Below, piece by piece: positions 23,875 through 32,632 of a DNA stretch of 64,000 nucleotides. The stretch is from Alkalibacterium sp046484155 (GTDB lineage Bacteria > Bacillota > Bacilli > Lactobacillales > Carnobacteriaceae_A): assembly GCF_046484155.1 (NCBI RefSeq), contig NZ_JAWOBT010000047.1, forward strand, positions 1 to 64,000. Direction: 5' to 3'. Positions within the stretch are counted from its first letter, which is position 1. The number at the start of each line of letters is the position of its first letter. Both the position numbers and the translations under genes were made by a program. A model generated the notes under the pieces. It did no database searches. It was given only the letters and a program-made list of their open reading frames with translations, and was not told the origin of the DNA.

Positions 23875-25686
23875 ATGACTGAATCAAAAGTATTGCCTTT
23901 AAGAATTGAAATACCTTTAGAACAAACGTGGGATCTTACTGTTATTTATAAATCTGATGAAAAATGGGAGGAAGATTTCAAAGATACTGAAAAGTCGTTA
24001 AAAGATGTCAAAAAATTTCAAGGAAAACTTGGAATTGATGCAAAGACATTTCTTCAGGCACTGGAGTCGATGCTGAATCTTTCCAGAAAAGTAAGTGCCC
24101 TTTTTGTTTATGCCCATTTAAAAAATGATCAGGATACTGCAAATAGCACCTATCAAGCAATGAATGATAGAGCGCGTTATCTTGCCGCTTTATCTCAAGA
24201 AGCTACGTCCTGGTTTGAACCGGAACTAATCGCTTTACCTGAAAAACAACTAGCCAATTATTTTGAAGAAAAAGAAGAGTTAGAACAATATAAACATTAC
24301 ATCTCACAATTGACTGCCAATAAAGCGCATGTACTTTCAGCTGAAATGGAAGGTTTGTTAGCAGCTGCGAGTGAAGTGCTTACTTCTTCAAGCCAAACAT
24401 TCAGTGTCTTGAATAACGCTGATTTGAAATTTCCGATGGTCAAAGGGGAAGATGGAGAAGATGTCCAGTTATCTCATGGAATGTTTGGAGAACTTCTAGA
24501 AAGTACTAATAAAGAAGTAAGAAAAGAAGCGTTTGAGAAAATGTATGAAGTCTATGAAAGCTTTAAAAATACATTTGCCAGTACCTTGTCAGCCAACGTC
24601 AAACATCATAATTATCAAGCGAAAGTCCATCATTTCAAATCAGCTCGAGAAAGTGCTTTATCTGATAACCATATTCCGGAAGCTGTTCATGATACTTTAA
24701 TCGAAGTAGTAAATGATCATTTGCCTCTTCTGCATAGATATATGAACTTGAGAAAACAGGTGCTAGGATTAGACGAATTGCACATGTTCGATTTATATAC
24801 GCCTATTACTGGAGAAGCCAGCCTGAAATTCACTTATGAAGATGCAAAAGAAAAAACATTCGAAGGATTAGACGTACTCGGACCTGAATATAAAGCTGTT
24901 TTGGATGATGCTTTTAATAGCCGTTGGATTGATGTTGTTGAGAACAAAGGAAAACGGAGCGGGGCTTATTCTTCAGGTATGTATGACACCAATCCTTATA
25001 TCTTATTAAACTGGCACGATTCGCTCAATCATCTTTACACGCTTGTTCACGAACTAGGCCATAGTGCGCATAGCTACTTTACCAGAAAGAATCAACCGTA
25101 TGTATATGGTAACTATTCTATCTTTTTAGCAGAAATTGCATCTACAACGAATGAAAATTTACTTACTGATTATCTACTAGAAACAACCAAAGATCCTAAA
25201 GCAAGAGCTTACGTCTTGAGCCATTATTTAGATGGGTTTAAAGGCACCGTCTTCCGACAAACACAATTTGCTGAATTTGAACACTTTATGCATGAAGAAG
25301 TTGCAAAGGGTACGCCACTAACAGCAGACTATTTGAGCGAAAATTATAGAAATCTAAATGCAAAATATTACGGAGATGCCGTTGAAAAAGATGATGCCAT
25401 CCAATTTGAATGGGCACGTATTCCACATTTCTACTATAATTATTATGTATATCAATATTCAACAGGTTTTTGTGCTGCCACAGCGTTAGCTGACAAGATT
25501 TTGAAAGAAGAAGAAGGCGCATTAGATAAATACCTTTCATATTTAAAATCAGGCAGCAGTGATTATCCAATTGAAGTAATGAAAAAAGCAGGCGTTGATA
25601 TGACTGAAAGAGATTATTTAGAGAGAGCAATGACAGTGTTTGAAGAACGTTTAGATGAGTTGGAAAAAGCTTTGAATTCTATTTAA
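23875..25686 (+). CDS. pepF: Oligoendopeptidase F
   Basis: 603 aa cytosolic zinc metallopeptidase (M3B) that cleaves peptides of about 7-17 residues. The active site HELGHSAHSYF starts at H392 (HExxH), with a third ligand Glu expected in the helix around ASTTNE (about 420). TAGGAGGAAG precedes the ATG. The coiA-pepF-spxH order is conserved in Bacilli. A bidirectional terminator separates it from spxH. Confidence 0.96.
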   Translation: MTESKVLPLRIEIPLEQTWDLTVIYKSDEKWEEDFKDTEKSLKDVKKFQGKLGIDAKTFLQALESMLNLSRKVSALFVYAHLKNDQDTANSTYQAMNDRARYLAALSQEATSWFEPELIALPEKQLANYFEEKEELEQYKHYISQLTANKAHVLSAEMEGLLAAASEVLTSSSQTFSVLNNADLKFPMVKGEDGEDVQLSHGMFGELLESTNKEVRKEAFEKMYEVYESFKNTFASTLSANVKHHNYQAKVHHFKSARESALSDNHIPEAVHDTLIEVVNDHLPLLHRYMNLRKQVLGLDELHMFDLYTPITGEASLKFTYEDAKEKTFEGLDVLGPEYKAVLDDAFNSRWIDVVENKGKRSGAYSSGMYDTNPYILLNWHDSLNHLYTLVHELGHSAHSYFTRKNQPYVYGNYSIFLAEIASTTNENLLTDYLLETTKDPKARAYVLSHYLDGFKGTVFRQTQFAEFEHFMHEEVAKGTPLTADYLSENYRNLNAKYYGDAVEKDDAIQFEWARIPHFYYNYYVYQYSTGFCAATALADKILKEEEGALDKYLSYLKSGSSDYPIEVMKKAGVDMTERDYLERAMTVFEERLDELEKALNSI

Positions 25687-25753
25687 AACAGACAGTTTAA
25701 AGCAGATAAGAGCAAGGATTTTAGATATGATTTTACCAATAAAAAAAACATAA

Positions 25754-25812
25754 AAAAGCCATTCTCCTTTATTCAATTGAAAAACTGAATATCGTGAGAG
25801 TGGCTTTCTTAA
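25754..25812. terminator. Bidirectional terminator between pepF and spxH
   Basis: AAGCCATTCTC pairs with GAGAGTGGCTT (one wobble). A-rich and T-rich flanks serve both strands. Confidence 0.8.
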
Positions 25813-25836
25813 AAAAATATGACGTTCAATTGATTC

Positions 25837-26457
25837 TTACATCATTTGTAGTAGGGACAAACGATTAACATTAGATTTTTCAACTTGGACTTTTTCGTCA
25901 CAAAATCCATGAAGTAATTGTTTGGTAATGGAATTTTCAACCTGGTAGCCATAGTCATCATTGTTCCCAGAATATAGAACACAAGAAGGCGCATTTTGTA
26001 TATTCATTTCTTGGGCTAAACTCTGATCTTTTTTAAATGCTGATTTTGAAAAATCGGATTGAATATCTTCTTCAAACATTTCTAAATCCAGTTTAATCAA
26101 TTCAGCAATTTCAGTAAATAATTCTTTAGTCACTTCTTTGCCTTCGTTGATAACTTTACCTTGTAAAGCCATCAAAAAATTTCTGCCTTTTTTTCTGCCC
26201 TGCATCGAAGCGGATTGAAAGGCTAAGCTAGCATAAAAGGAGTCGGTGTAGAGTTGATTTCGATGGGCTAGAGTCGGATTATCAGTTTCTTTGATAATGT
26301 TTCCGATAGTGTGGAAATTTAGTAAAGGAATAAAGCGCACGTTGACTTTCTCATCTCGTTCACTAGAAAACGATTCAATTATTCTTTCGGTTTCAAAACA
26401 TGTCGGCCCTAATGGATTTACAAATAAGAAAACTTCAATTATATTATTTAAAAACAT
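25837..26457 (-). CDS. spxH: ClpXP adaptor protein SpxH (YjbH), DsbA family
   Basis: 206 aa. It delivers Spx to ClpXP. The thioredoxin-like N-terminus VFLFVNPLGPTCFETERI carries a single Cys in place of the DsbA CxxC pair, as usual for the Lactobacillales form, and APSCVLYS gives the cis-Pro-like region. I chose the ATG complementary to 26455-26457, seven bases from AGGTGAG; the upstream GTG (26469) lies inside that site. Having spx, mecA and spxH within 5 kb keeps the regulator and its proteolytic controls together. Confidence 0.9.
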   Translation of the reverse strand: MFLNNIIEVFLFVNPLGPTCFETERIIESFSSERDEKVNVRFIPLLNFHTIGNIIKETDNPTLAHRNQLYTDSFYASLAFQSASMQGRKKGRNFLMALQGKVINEGKEVTKELFTEIAELIKLDLEMFEEDIQSDFSKSAFKKDQSLAQEMNIQNAPSCVLYSGNNDDYGYQVENSITKQLLHGFCDEKVQVEKSNVNRLSLLQMM

Positions 26458-26643
26458 TTCAACACTCACCTAGTTTATATTTTGTCTTAACCAAATCAAT
26501 CTATATAGAGTTTCTTTGTTCCTAATTGATTACATTACATAGATTAACAAATAAAACTAGTTTTATATAATATTCTGCCTAAAAATAGCAGGAAAAAAAA
26601 TCCTTTGTAACAATTCAGTCACAAGCATAATGAATTACTTATC

Positions 26644-27225
26644 TCAAATGAATTTTGCTTTAAAGGCACGAGCAATTTTATTTGTTGTGGGTCTTAGAGG
26701 TATACCGTTATCCTTCAGTATTTGATTAAATAATGCTTCACCAGTAGATTTTGAATCTGATTCAATTTCCAGCTCAAAATCTTGTTGGTTAGAGTAATAA
26801 CTTTTGTCTAATACAATGATAGAATGTGGATCGATCACTTCTAATCGATCAGTCTTTAGTTCAGCTATTATAAAAACACTTGGATCGATTGAAATGTTTT
26901 CTTTTTTGAGAACAGAGATAAGATCCTCGGGCAATGTAAAGGTACCGGATGCAATCATTTTTTTTGCGTTATCAGTATCTAAATCAATTGTTGTTTCCGT
27001 ATGATGTCCTTCAAATGGAGTCTTTAAAGTCATTTCGGCATGATTTCCCTTTATTCTTATTCTAAGTGCACATTGATTGTTTTTCAAAGTATGGTCTTCG
27101 GTGTCGAAATAGTAATTCTCTTGAGTAACGGGTATGGCTTCGTCATTGAAAAATATTTGTTTTAGTTTCATGTATTCTGCTTCGGTTAATAAGTTTTTGT
27201 ATTCGATTTCTACTTCTTGTTTCAT
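26644..27225 (-). CDS. CYTH domain protein (YjbK-like)
   Basis: 193 aa. The CYTH signature EVEIEYKNLLTEAEY (ExExK) opens the protein, followed by ENYYFDTEDHTLKNNQCALRIRIKGNHAEMTLK and an acidic tunnel strand set; ELEIESDSKS lies near 150. CYTH proteins hydrolyse triphosphates such as inorganic triphosphate or thiamine triphosphate; the substrate here is unknown. It is divergent from relQ across a 96-bp promoter region, the standard yjbK/relQ layout, which suggests a link to nucleotide or polyphosphate metabolism. Confidence 0.92.
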   Translation of the reverse strand: MKQEVEIEYKNLLTEAEYMKLKQIFFNDEAIPVTQENYYFDTEDHTLKNNQCALRIRIKGNHAEMTLKTPFEGHHTETTIDLDTDNAKKMIASGTFTLPEDLISVLKKENISIDPSVFIIAELKTDRLEVIDPHSIIVLDKSYYSNQQDFELEIESDSKSTGEALFNQILKDNGIPLRPTTNKIARAFKAKFI

Positions 27226-27321
27226 ATCAGTCCCTCAATTCCCTTGCTACGGTATTTTATGAAAATATGTTACAATGATATCAATAATAACAACTAAATT
27301 AAAGTAGAGAAGGTTGAGGAT

Positions 27322-27942
27322 ATGAATAGAGATTGGGAACTTTTCCTGCTTCCTTACGACCAGACAGTTGATGAATTAAAAGTGAAGTTACGAGGTTTGA
27401 GAGGGATGTACCTTTTAAGAAAAGAACATGGCCCCATAGAATTTGTAACAGGTCGAGTCAAGCCTATCAACAGTATTTTATTTAAATCTAAAACGAGAAA
27501 CATTTCACTCGATAAGCTTGAAACTGATATGGAAGATTTAGCAGGGATTAGAATTATGTGTCCTTTTGTAGAAGATATACATGATGTGGTAGCTATGTTG
27601 AAAAAGCGCAATGATATTAAAGTAGTGTACGAAAAGGATTATGTTAACCATAAGAAAGATAGTGGTTACCGGTCATATCATTTAATATGTGAGTATCCGG
27701 TTCAATTAATCGATGAAGTAAAAGTGGTTTTAGTGGAAATCCAGATCAGGACCCTGGCCATGAATTTTTGGGCTTCTATAGAGCATTCACTCAATTATAA
27801 ATATCAAGGTGAATTCCCGGATGAAATTAATAGAAGATTACAGAAAGCTGCTGAATCAGCTTTTCAATTAGATGAAGAAATGTCTACCATTAGAGAAGAA
27901 ATAAAAGAAATTCAAAAGGACTTCCGTTATTCTCAAGAGTAA
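27322..27942 (+). CDS. relQ: Small alarmone synthetase RelQ (GTP pyrophosphokinase)
   Basis: 206 aa. Synthetase-only RelA/SpoT homologue making (p)ppGpp. The core runs from about residue 40: EFVTGRVKPINSILFKSKTR, DLAGIRIMCPFVEDI, KKDSGYRSYHLICEYP and VEIQIRTLAMNFWASIEHSLNYK. No hydrolase HD, TGS or ACT domain is present, and the length fits RelQ tetramers. GTTGAGGAT precedes the ATG. nadK begins 25 bp later, the usual operon. Confidence 0.96.
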   Translation: MNRDWELFLLPYDQTVDELKVKLRGLRGMYLLRKEHGPIEFVTGRVKPINSILFKSKTRNISLDKLETDMEDLAGIRIMCPFVEDIHDVVAMLKKRNDIKVVYEKDYVNHKKDSGYRSYHLICEYPVQLIDEVKVVLVEIQIRTLAMNFWASIEHSLNYKYQGEFPDEINRRLQKAAESAFQLDEEMSTIREEIKEIQKDFRYSQE

Positions 27943-27967
27943 TTGATGTAAAGGAAGGAAAGTTATA

Positions 27968-28792
27968 GTGAAAATTGCAATCGTTCAGAACAATACTGAA
28001 GAATCAATAGGAGTAACGCGCGAACTAAAGAAATTACTGGATAATACCATGTTGGAGATCGTCACTCATCAACCGGATATTATAATATCTGTCGGGGGAG
28101 ACGGAACATTATTGTCAGCATTTCATCGGTATGCTCACCTCTTGGATAGTGTTCGTTTCATAGGGGTTCATACGGGGCATTTAGGCTTTTATACAGATTG
28201 GAGACAGTATAATTTAGCTGAATTAGTTGATAGCTTAGAAAACGATAATGGTGAATTTATAGACTATCCATTACTTGACGTTGAGGTCATCTACAAGAAC
28301 AAGCTGAAAAACAAACACTTTTTAGCATTAAATGAATCTATTGTCAAAATCGCTGATGGAACTCTAGTTTGTGATGTTTACATTAAAGAGGAGCACTTTG
28401 AACGTTTTAGAGGAGATGGTGTATGCATATCTACACCTACCGGCTCAACCGGCTACAATAAATCCATTGGCGGTGCAGTGTTACATCCAAGATTGGAAGC
28501 CTTACAATTGACCGAGATAGCGTCACTGAATAATCGTATATTCAGAACGCTCAGCTCACCAATGATTATAGCTCCTAATGAATGGATAAAAATAAAGCCA
28601 ATTGCTACGACTAAATTCACTTTAACCATTGATCAATTAGTTTCAGCCGAGACTGAAGTTGACTACATACGATTTCAAATTGCAAAAGAACGTATCAGGT
28701 TTGCGCAATATCAGCATACTCATTTTTGGAATCGTGTGGAAGATGCTTTTTTAGGAGTAAAATCAAAAAATGAAGATAGAATGGACAGTTGA
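27968..28792 (+). CDS. nadK: NAD kinase
   Basis: 274 aa. ATP- or polyphosphate-dependent phosphorylation of NAD to NADP. The GGDGT motif (IISVGGDGTLLSAFHR) lies at about 41-56. The NAD-binding regions are FRGDGVCISTPTGSTGYNKSIGG and ALQLTEIASLNNRIFRTLSSP. The GTG start follows AAGGAAGGAAAG. The 3' end overlaps the next gene by 23 bases, implying coupling. Confidence 0.96.
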   Translation: MKIAIVQNNTEESIGVTRELKKLLDNTMLEIVTHQPDIIISVGGDGTLLSAFHRYAHLLDSVRFIGVHTGHLGFYTDWRQYNLAELVDSLENDNGEFIDYPLLDVEVIYKNKLKNKHFLALNESIVKIADGTLVCDVYIKEEHFERFRGDGVCISTPTGSTGYNKSIGGAVLHPRLEALQLTEIASLNNRIFRTLSSPMIIAPNEWIKIKPIATTKFTLTIDQLVSAETEVDYIRFQIAKERIRFAQYQHTHFWNRVEDAFLGVKSKNEDRMDS

Positions 28793-29678
28793 GAGTCACC
28801 AACCAATGACTCTGAAATCGTTTCTAAAAACAAAAAACATTTCCAAACGACTTCTTGCAAAAGTAAAGTTTCAAGGGGGGCGTTTAGAAGTTAATCATGA
28901 ACTCAGTCGTGTCAGGAAAATGGTATTGCCGGGGGATTTTATTTCTCTAACTATACCTACTGAAGCCAGCAACGATATTTTGGAAATCTCGCATGAAAAG
29001 ATTGAGGTCTTATTTGAGGATGATCATTTTCTTATCCTCAATAAACCAAGTAAAGTCCCTTCCGTCCCCTCATCACTCTATAAAAATCATACGATGGCAA
29101 ATCGAGTGAAGGGGTATATCGAAAAGAATGAGTATAAGCATAAAACAATACACATTGTTACACGTTTGGACAAAGATACTTCGGGTGTCATGATTTTCGC
29201 TAAACATTCCTTAGCCCATTCTTATTTAGATCAACTATTACAAAATAAAGAGCTCTATAAGGAATATGTTGCATTTGCTGAGGGGATAATAGAGAAATCT
29301 TCAGGACTTATCAATAAGCCGATTGGTCGGATGGAAGATTCGATCATTAAGAGGCAAATCGATGATTTGGGGAAACCTTCGCTAACGGAGTATTGGGTGA
29401 AACGAAGATATGCTAATGCGACAAAAGTAAAAGTTCAATTGCACACGGGAAGAACGCATCAAATCAGAGTGCATTTTGCCGCTTTAAATCATGGCTTGAT
29501 TGGAGACACATTATATAACTCTAAAGCAAATAATAATCTTATTGACAGGCAAGCTTTGCACTGTGCCAAAGTTAGCTTCAAGCATCCGTTTACAGACCAT
29601 CAGCTTGAAGTAGAAGCTCCCTTATCGGAAGATTTGATTTTATTAAGTAATCAATTGGAGAGTATGCGTCGTGACTAG
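28770..29678 (+). CDS. RluD-family pseudouridine synthase (YjbO type)
   Basis: 302 aa. It converts uridine to pseudouridine in structured RNA, probably rRNA. The catalytic motif HIVTRLDKDTSGVMIFAKH contains the nucleophilic Asp (RLDxxTSG), and LHTGRTHQIRVHFAALNH is the KD/HQ strand. A short S4-like N-terminal part includes KRLLAKVKFQGGRLEVNHE. AGGAG lies upstream within nadK. It overlaps the MBL gene by eight bases. The exact target site cannot be read from sequence. Confidence 0.93.
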   Translation: MKIEWTVESHQPMTLKSFLKTKNISKRLLAKVKFQGGRLEVNHELSRVRKMVLPGDFISLTIPTEASNDILEISHEKIEVLFEDDHFLILNKPSKVPSVPSSLYKNHTMANRVKGYIEKNEYKHKTIHIVTRLDKDTSGVMIFAKHSLAHSYLDQLLQNKELYKEYVAFAEGIIEKSSGLINKPIGRMEDSIIKRQIDDLGKPSLTEYWVKRRYANATKVKVQLHTGRTHQIRVHFAALNHGLIGDTLYNSKANNNLIDRQALHCAKVSFKHPFTDHQLEVEAPLSEDLILLSNQLESMRRD

Positions 29679-30663
29679 AAAATATAAGCGTAAAAAGACA
29701 AATATCAATAAACCCTTATCCATTTTATTGACGACACTACTTGTTAGTGTTGCTTTTTTATTGGGGTCATGGTTTGGAAAAAATAACATTTCTTATCAAT
29801 GGATAGAAACGTATGCAAATGAGATATCTTCTCAAATCCGTTCACTCGGCTCATATTTCAATAAGGACAAAAAAAGTGAGAAACTGGCCGACTATCATTT
29901 TTTTGACATGGGCCAAGCATCATCCGTCTTATTGAAAGGATATGACGGCACAACGATATTGATCGATACGGGACGTTATAATGACAGTGAACCGCGCATC
30001 ATTGACTATCTGAATGCTGAGATTGGAATTGGAGCAGAAATTGATTTACTCATATTCACTCATAACGATGCGGATCATATAGGGAATGGCGATTTAGTGC
30101 TGGACTATTTCCAAGTTAATGAAGTGTGGATGAATGGGATGGATCATACAAGTCAAACGTACAGTAGATTATTGGACGCTTTGCTAAAGTCAGACGCGAT
30201 ATATACTGAGCCGAAAGATGGTTACACGACAGAGATGGGTGCATTCTCAATCGAAGTCTTTCATCCATTGGAAAATGAAAAGCAAAGCAATCAAAATGAT
30301 GAGTCCATTGTCACACGTATTACGCTTGGGGACACAGTATTGATGCATACGGGTGATGTAAATGCTGACGTTGAAAAGCGTATTTTAAACGAAGCGTCCG
30401 CAAGTCTTCAATCTGACATTATGGTGTTAGGTCATCACGGTTCGAATGAAAGCACGAGTGAGAAATGGTTACAAGCAATCAATCCATCCGTTGCTGTATA
30501 TCAGGCTGGCGTTGGAAACCAATATGGACATCCTCATAGAGAGATTCTCCAATTATTTGATAATCATCCAGCAGAGCTTTTAGGAACGGATAATTATGGA
30601 ACGATTCATATTGTTGTTAACGAGAACAATGAAATCGATATCTTTACCGAGGAGGAAGGGTAA
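29671..30663 (+). CDS. Membrane-anchored MBL-fold hydrolase, ComEC C-terminal-like
   Basis: 330 aa. A basic N-terminus and one membrane segment (about residues 14-32, PLSILLTTLLVSVAFLLGSWF) precede an extracytoplasmic metallo-beta-lactamase domain: YHFFDMGQASSVLL, TILIDTGRY, THNDADHIGNG, MHTGDVN and VLGHHGSNESTS. This resembles the nuclease-like domain of ComEC/Rec2 but lacks the channel. GTG start, overlapping rluD. It ends in a one-base overlap with the DUF3006 gene. A nucleotide, DNA or phosphodiester substrate is possible; none is demonstrated. Confidence 0.9.
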   Translation: MTRKYKRKKTNINKPLSILLTTLLVSVAFLLGSWFGKNNISYQWIETYANEISSQIRSLGSYFNKDKKSEKLADYHFFDMGQASSVLLKGYDGTTILIDTGRYNDSEPRIIDYLNAEIGIGAEIDLLIFTHNDADHIGNGDLVLDYFQVNEVWMNGMDHTSQTYSRLLDALLKSDAIYTEPKDGYTTEMGAFSIEVFHPLENEKQSNQNDESIVTRITLGDTVLMHTGDVNADVEKRILNEASASLQSDIMVLGHHGSNESTSEKWLQAINPSVAVYQAGVGNQYGHPHREILQLFDNHPAELLGTDNYGTIHIVVNENNEIDIFTEEEG

Positions 30664-30917
30664 TGTATGTGGTGCTGGAAGAAATCGAAAATAACGTAGC
30701 TTGTTTGATTCCGGATGATGAAGATGACCCTATCTATGTTCCAGTTTCGATCTTACCCCCAGCATATGAATTTGGGGATGTTTTTGTTATAAGAATAAGA
30801 GACAACGGTCAATTTGTATTAGAAAAAGACAATGCAGAAAAAGAAAAAAGATTATCTGAAAATAAACTAAAAAGACAAACGCTACTAAAGAGATCAGATG
30901 ATAAAGAACAAAAATAA
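30663..30917 (+). CDS. DUF3006 domain protein
   Basis: 84 aa, acidic in the first half (LIPDDEDDPIYVPVSILP) and lysine-rich at the C-terminus. DUF3006 proteins are regularly encoded directly after ComEC-like MBL hydrolases. Here the ATG overlaps the upstream stop (TAATG), so the pair should be made in step. The function is unknown. No signal peptide is visible, so it would stay in the cytoplasm while the partner domain is outside. Confidence 0.88.
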   Translation: MYVVLEEIENNVACLIPDDEDDPIYVPVSILPPAYEFGDVFVIRIRDNGQFVLEKDNAEKEKRLSENKLKRQTLLKRSDDKEQK

Positions 30918-30926
30918 GAGAAAGAT

Positions 30927-31361
30927 TTAAATAGCTTTTTGCATGAAGTGATGTGGTATGTCGGCATCTAAAAATCCGTCACCTTCTACAGAATAGCCGA
31001 TTTTTTCGTAAAATGAGATGGCATGGTCTTGTGAATCAAGAACAAGACGTGAGGCATTTAATTGTTCTTTGGCAATTTTTTCGATTTGCTCGAGTAGCAG
31101 TTTACCTAGGCCTTGTTTTCGATAAGCAGCAAGAACAGCGACGCGTTGTATTTTCACCGATCCATCCTCTTTTTTAAGTAAACGAGCAGTACAGACAGGG
31201 GACTTGTCTTTGTATCCAACGATATGCAAGGTTTTATCCTCCAAGTCATCAATTTCTAATGATTCATCAACTTGTTGTTCCTCTATAAAAACTATCTTTC
31301 TTATCTCTATGGCATCAAGGTAAATTTGAGAAGATGTGTCGGTAGTAGTAAGAAAATTCAT
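30927..31361 (-). CDS. GNAT family N-acetyltransferase
   Basis: 144 aa. The acetyl-CoA pyrophosphate loop is VAVLAAYRKQGLGKLLLEQIEK (about 72-93), with the N-terminal IRKIVFIEEQQVDESLEIDD typical of the ElaA/YjcF subgroup. SFYEKIGYSVEGDGFLDADIPHHFM closes the fold. The substrate is unknown. GAAAAGAGGG precedes the ATG on the minus strand. It is convergent with the relQ operon, with only nine bases between. Confidence 0.9.
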   Translation of the reverse strand: MNFLTTTDTSSQIYLDAIEIRKIVFIEEQQVDESLEIDDLEDKTLHIVGYKDKSPVCTARLLKKEDGSVKIQRVAVLAAYRKQGLGKLLLEQIEKIAKEQLNASRLVLDSQDHAISFYEKIGYSVEGDGFLDADIPHHFMQKAI

Positions 31362-31436
31362 AGTATCCCTCTTTTCTGAAATTATGTCTTACTATAGCAA
31401 TATTTAACATTTAGGTCAATATATCCGCAAATGCTC

Positions 31437-31465
31437 TTTTAATAAAGCATCAGGTCTACTATAAT
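31437..31465 (+). promoter_or_regulatory. Promoter of the AI-2E-family gene
   Basis: TTTTAA (31437-31442), 17 bp, TATAAT (31460-31465). The -35 is weak. Confidence 0.45.
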
Positions 31466-31498
31466 GTAAGAGAAATGATTTAATAAGAGGGGGATAAA

Positions 31499-32608
31499 GT
31501 GATCAATTGGAAAGAATCCAAATTAATGTTCTGGACGGTTTGGTTATTGGCAGTTGCCATACTTATTTACTTGCTCCAACGCATTGATTTTATATTGAAT
31601 CCGTTAATGGGCATACTAACTGCATTATTCATGCCATTGCTTCTTGCCGGTTTCTTGTATTATTTATTGAATCCTCTAGTTAAATTGCTCGAACGTTTCA
31701 GAGTGAAAAGGATAGTTGGTATCATAATTGTAATGATATTATTAGTTGGTTTCATTGTCATCTCGATTCTATTGGGCATTCCTATGCTGATAGAGCAAAC
31801 ATCCAATTTGATTTCCGGTATACCTGAATTAATAAGTGGACTGGAAATATACACGAACCGCTTGGCAGAAGAACCGTGGATGCAGCAGATCGATATCAAC
31901 TTAGCTTTAGAGAATTTGGAAATGTGGATGAGAGATATTGGGTCACGTTTCTTAACTGGAATTGTCTCAGGGGCAGGAAGCGCTATTCAGGCTTTTACTG
32001 AAGTAGCCTTCTTGTTGATCACAGTTCCAGTCATATTATTCTACATGCTTCATGACGGTAAGAAATTTTTACCCCATGTTGTCGACATTGTGCCATTAAA
32101 GTATAAAAGGAATGTCAAAGAAATCATTATGAAAACTGATGATACGATTTCAAGTTATATTAGCGGGAAAGGGTTGGCGTCCTTACTAGTAGGCGTCCTA
32201 CTCTTTCTCCTGTATTCAGTAGTCAATCTGCCTTCTGCCTTTCTGTTATCAATTTTTGCGGCTATTACTAATTTCATCCCTATTATTGGTCCATTTATTG
32301 GTGCAGGACCGGCAATCGTGGTTGGACTGATCGAATCACCGGCACGGGCAATACTGGTAGCTATCTTTGTTTTAATTGCTCAACAATTGGACAGCAATTT
32401 CTTCACGCCTTTATTAGTCGGTAAATCCTTGGCAATTCATCCGCTGACAGTTATATTGGTGTTATTGGCTTCCGCAAAAATTGCTGGGTTGATTGGAATG
32501 TTGATAGGCGTACCGCTTTTTGCTATTTTGAAGACAATAGGAACCTATCTATTTAAAATGTATCGAGAAGAAAAGTTAACTAAGTATTCATCATTAGAAA
32601 AAAAATAA
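31499..32608 (+). CDS. AI-2E family transporter (PerM/YueF-like)
   Basis: 369 aa integral membrane protein with about seven or eight hydrophobic segments: paired helices at 8-27 and 36-60, another at 72-93, a soluble loop (about 95-150), and a C-terminal bundle (about 155-350). Family landmarks are PVILFYMLHDGKKF, TDDTISSYISGKGLASLLVGV and IPIIGPFIGAGPAIVVGL. The family includes TqsA and Na+/H+ exchangers, so the transported molecule should not be assumed. GTG start behind GAGGGGGA. Confidence 0.9.
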   Translation: MINWKESKLMFWTVWLLAVAILIYLLQRIDFILNPLMGILTALFMPLLLAGFLYYLLNPLVKLLERFRVKRIVGIIIVMILLVGFIVISILLGIPMLIEQTSNLISGIPELISGLEIYTNRLAEEPWMQQIDINLALENLEMWMRDIGSRFLTGIVSGAGSAIQAFTEVAFLLITVPVILFYMLHDGKKFLPHVVDIVPLKYKRNVKEIIMKTDDTISSYISGKGLASLLVGVLLFLLYSVVNLPSAFLLSIFAAITNFIPIIGPFIGAGPAIVVGLIESPARAILVAIFVLIAQQLDSNFFTPLLVGKSLAIHPLTVILVLLASAKIAGLIGMLIGVPLFAILKTIGTYLFKMYREEKLTKYSSLEKK

Positions 32609-32632
32609 ATATAAAGATTAAGGACGTTTACA

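Noticed and set aside
26560..26600. Terminator downstream of the CYTH gene on the minus strand
   Set aside because: Only a four- to five-base stem (CTGC/GCAG) is visible and the T-run is on the wrong side, so it is too weak to list.
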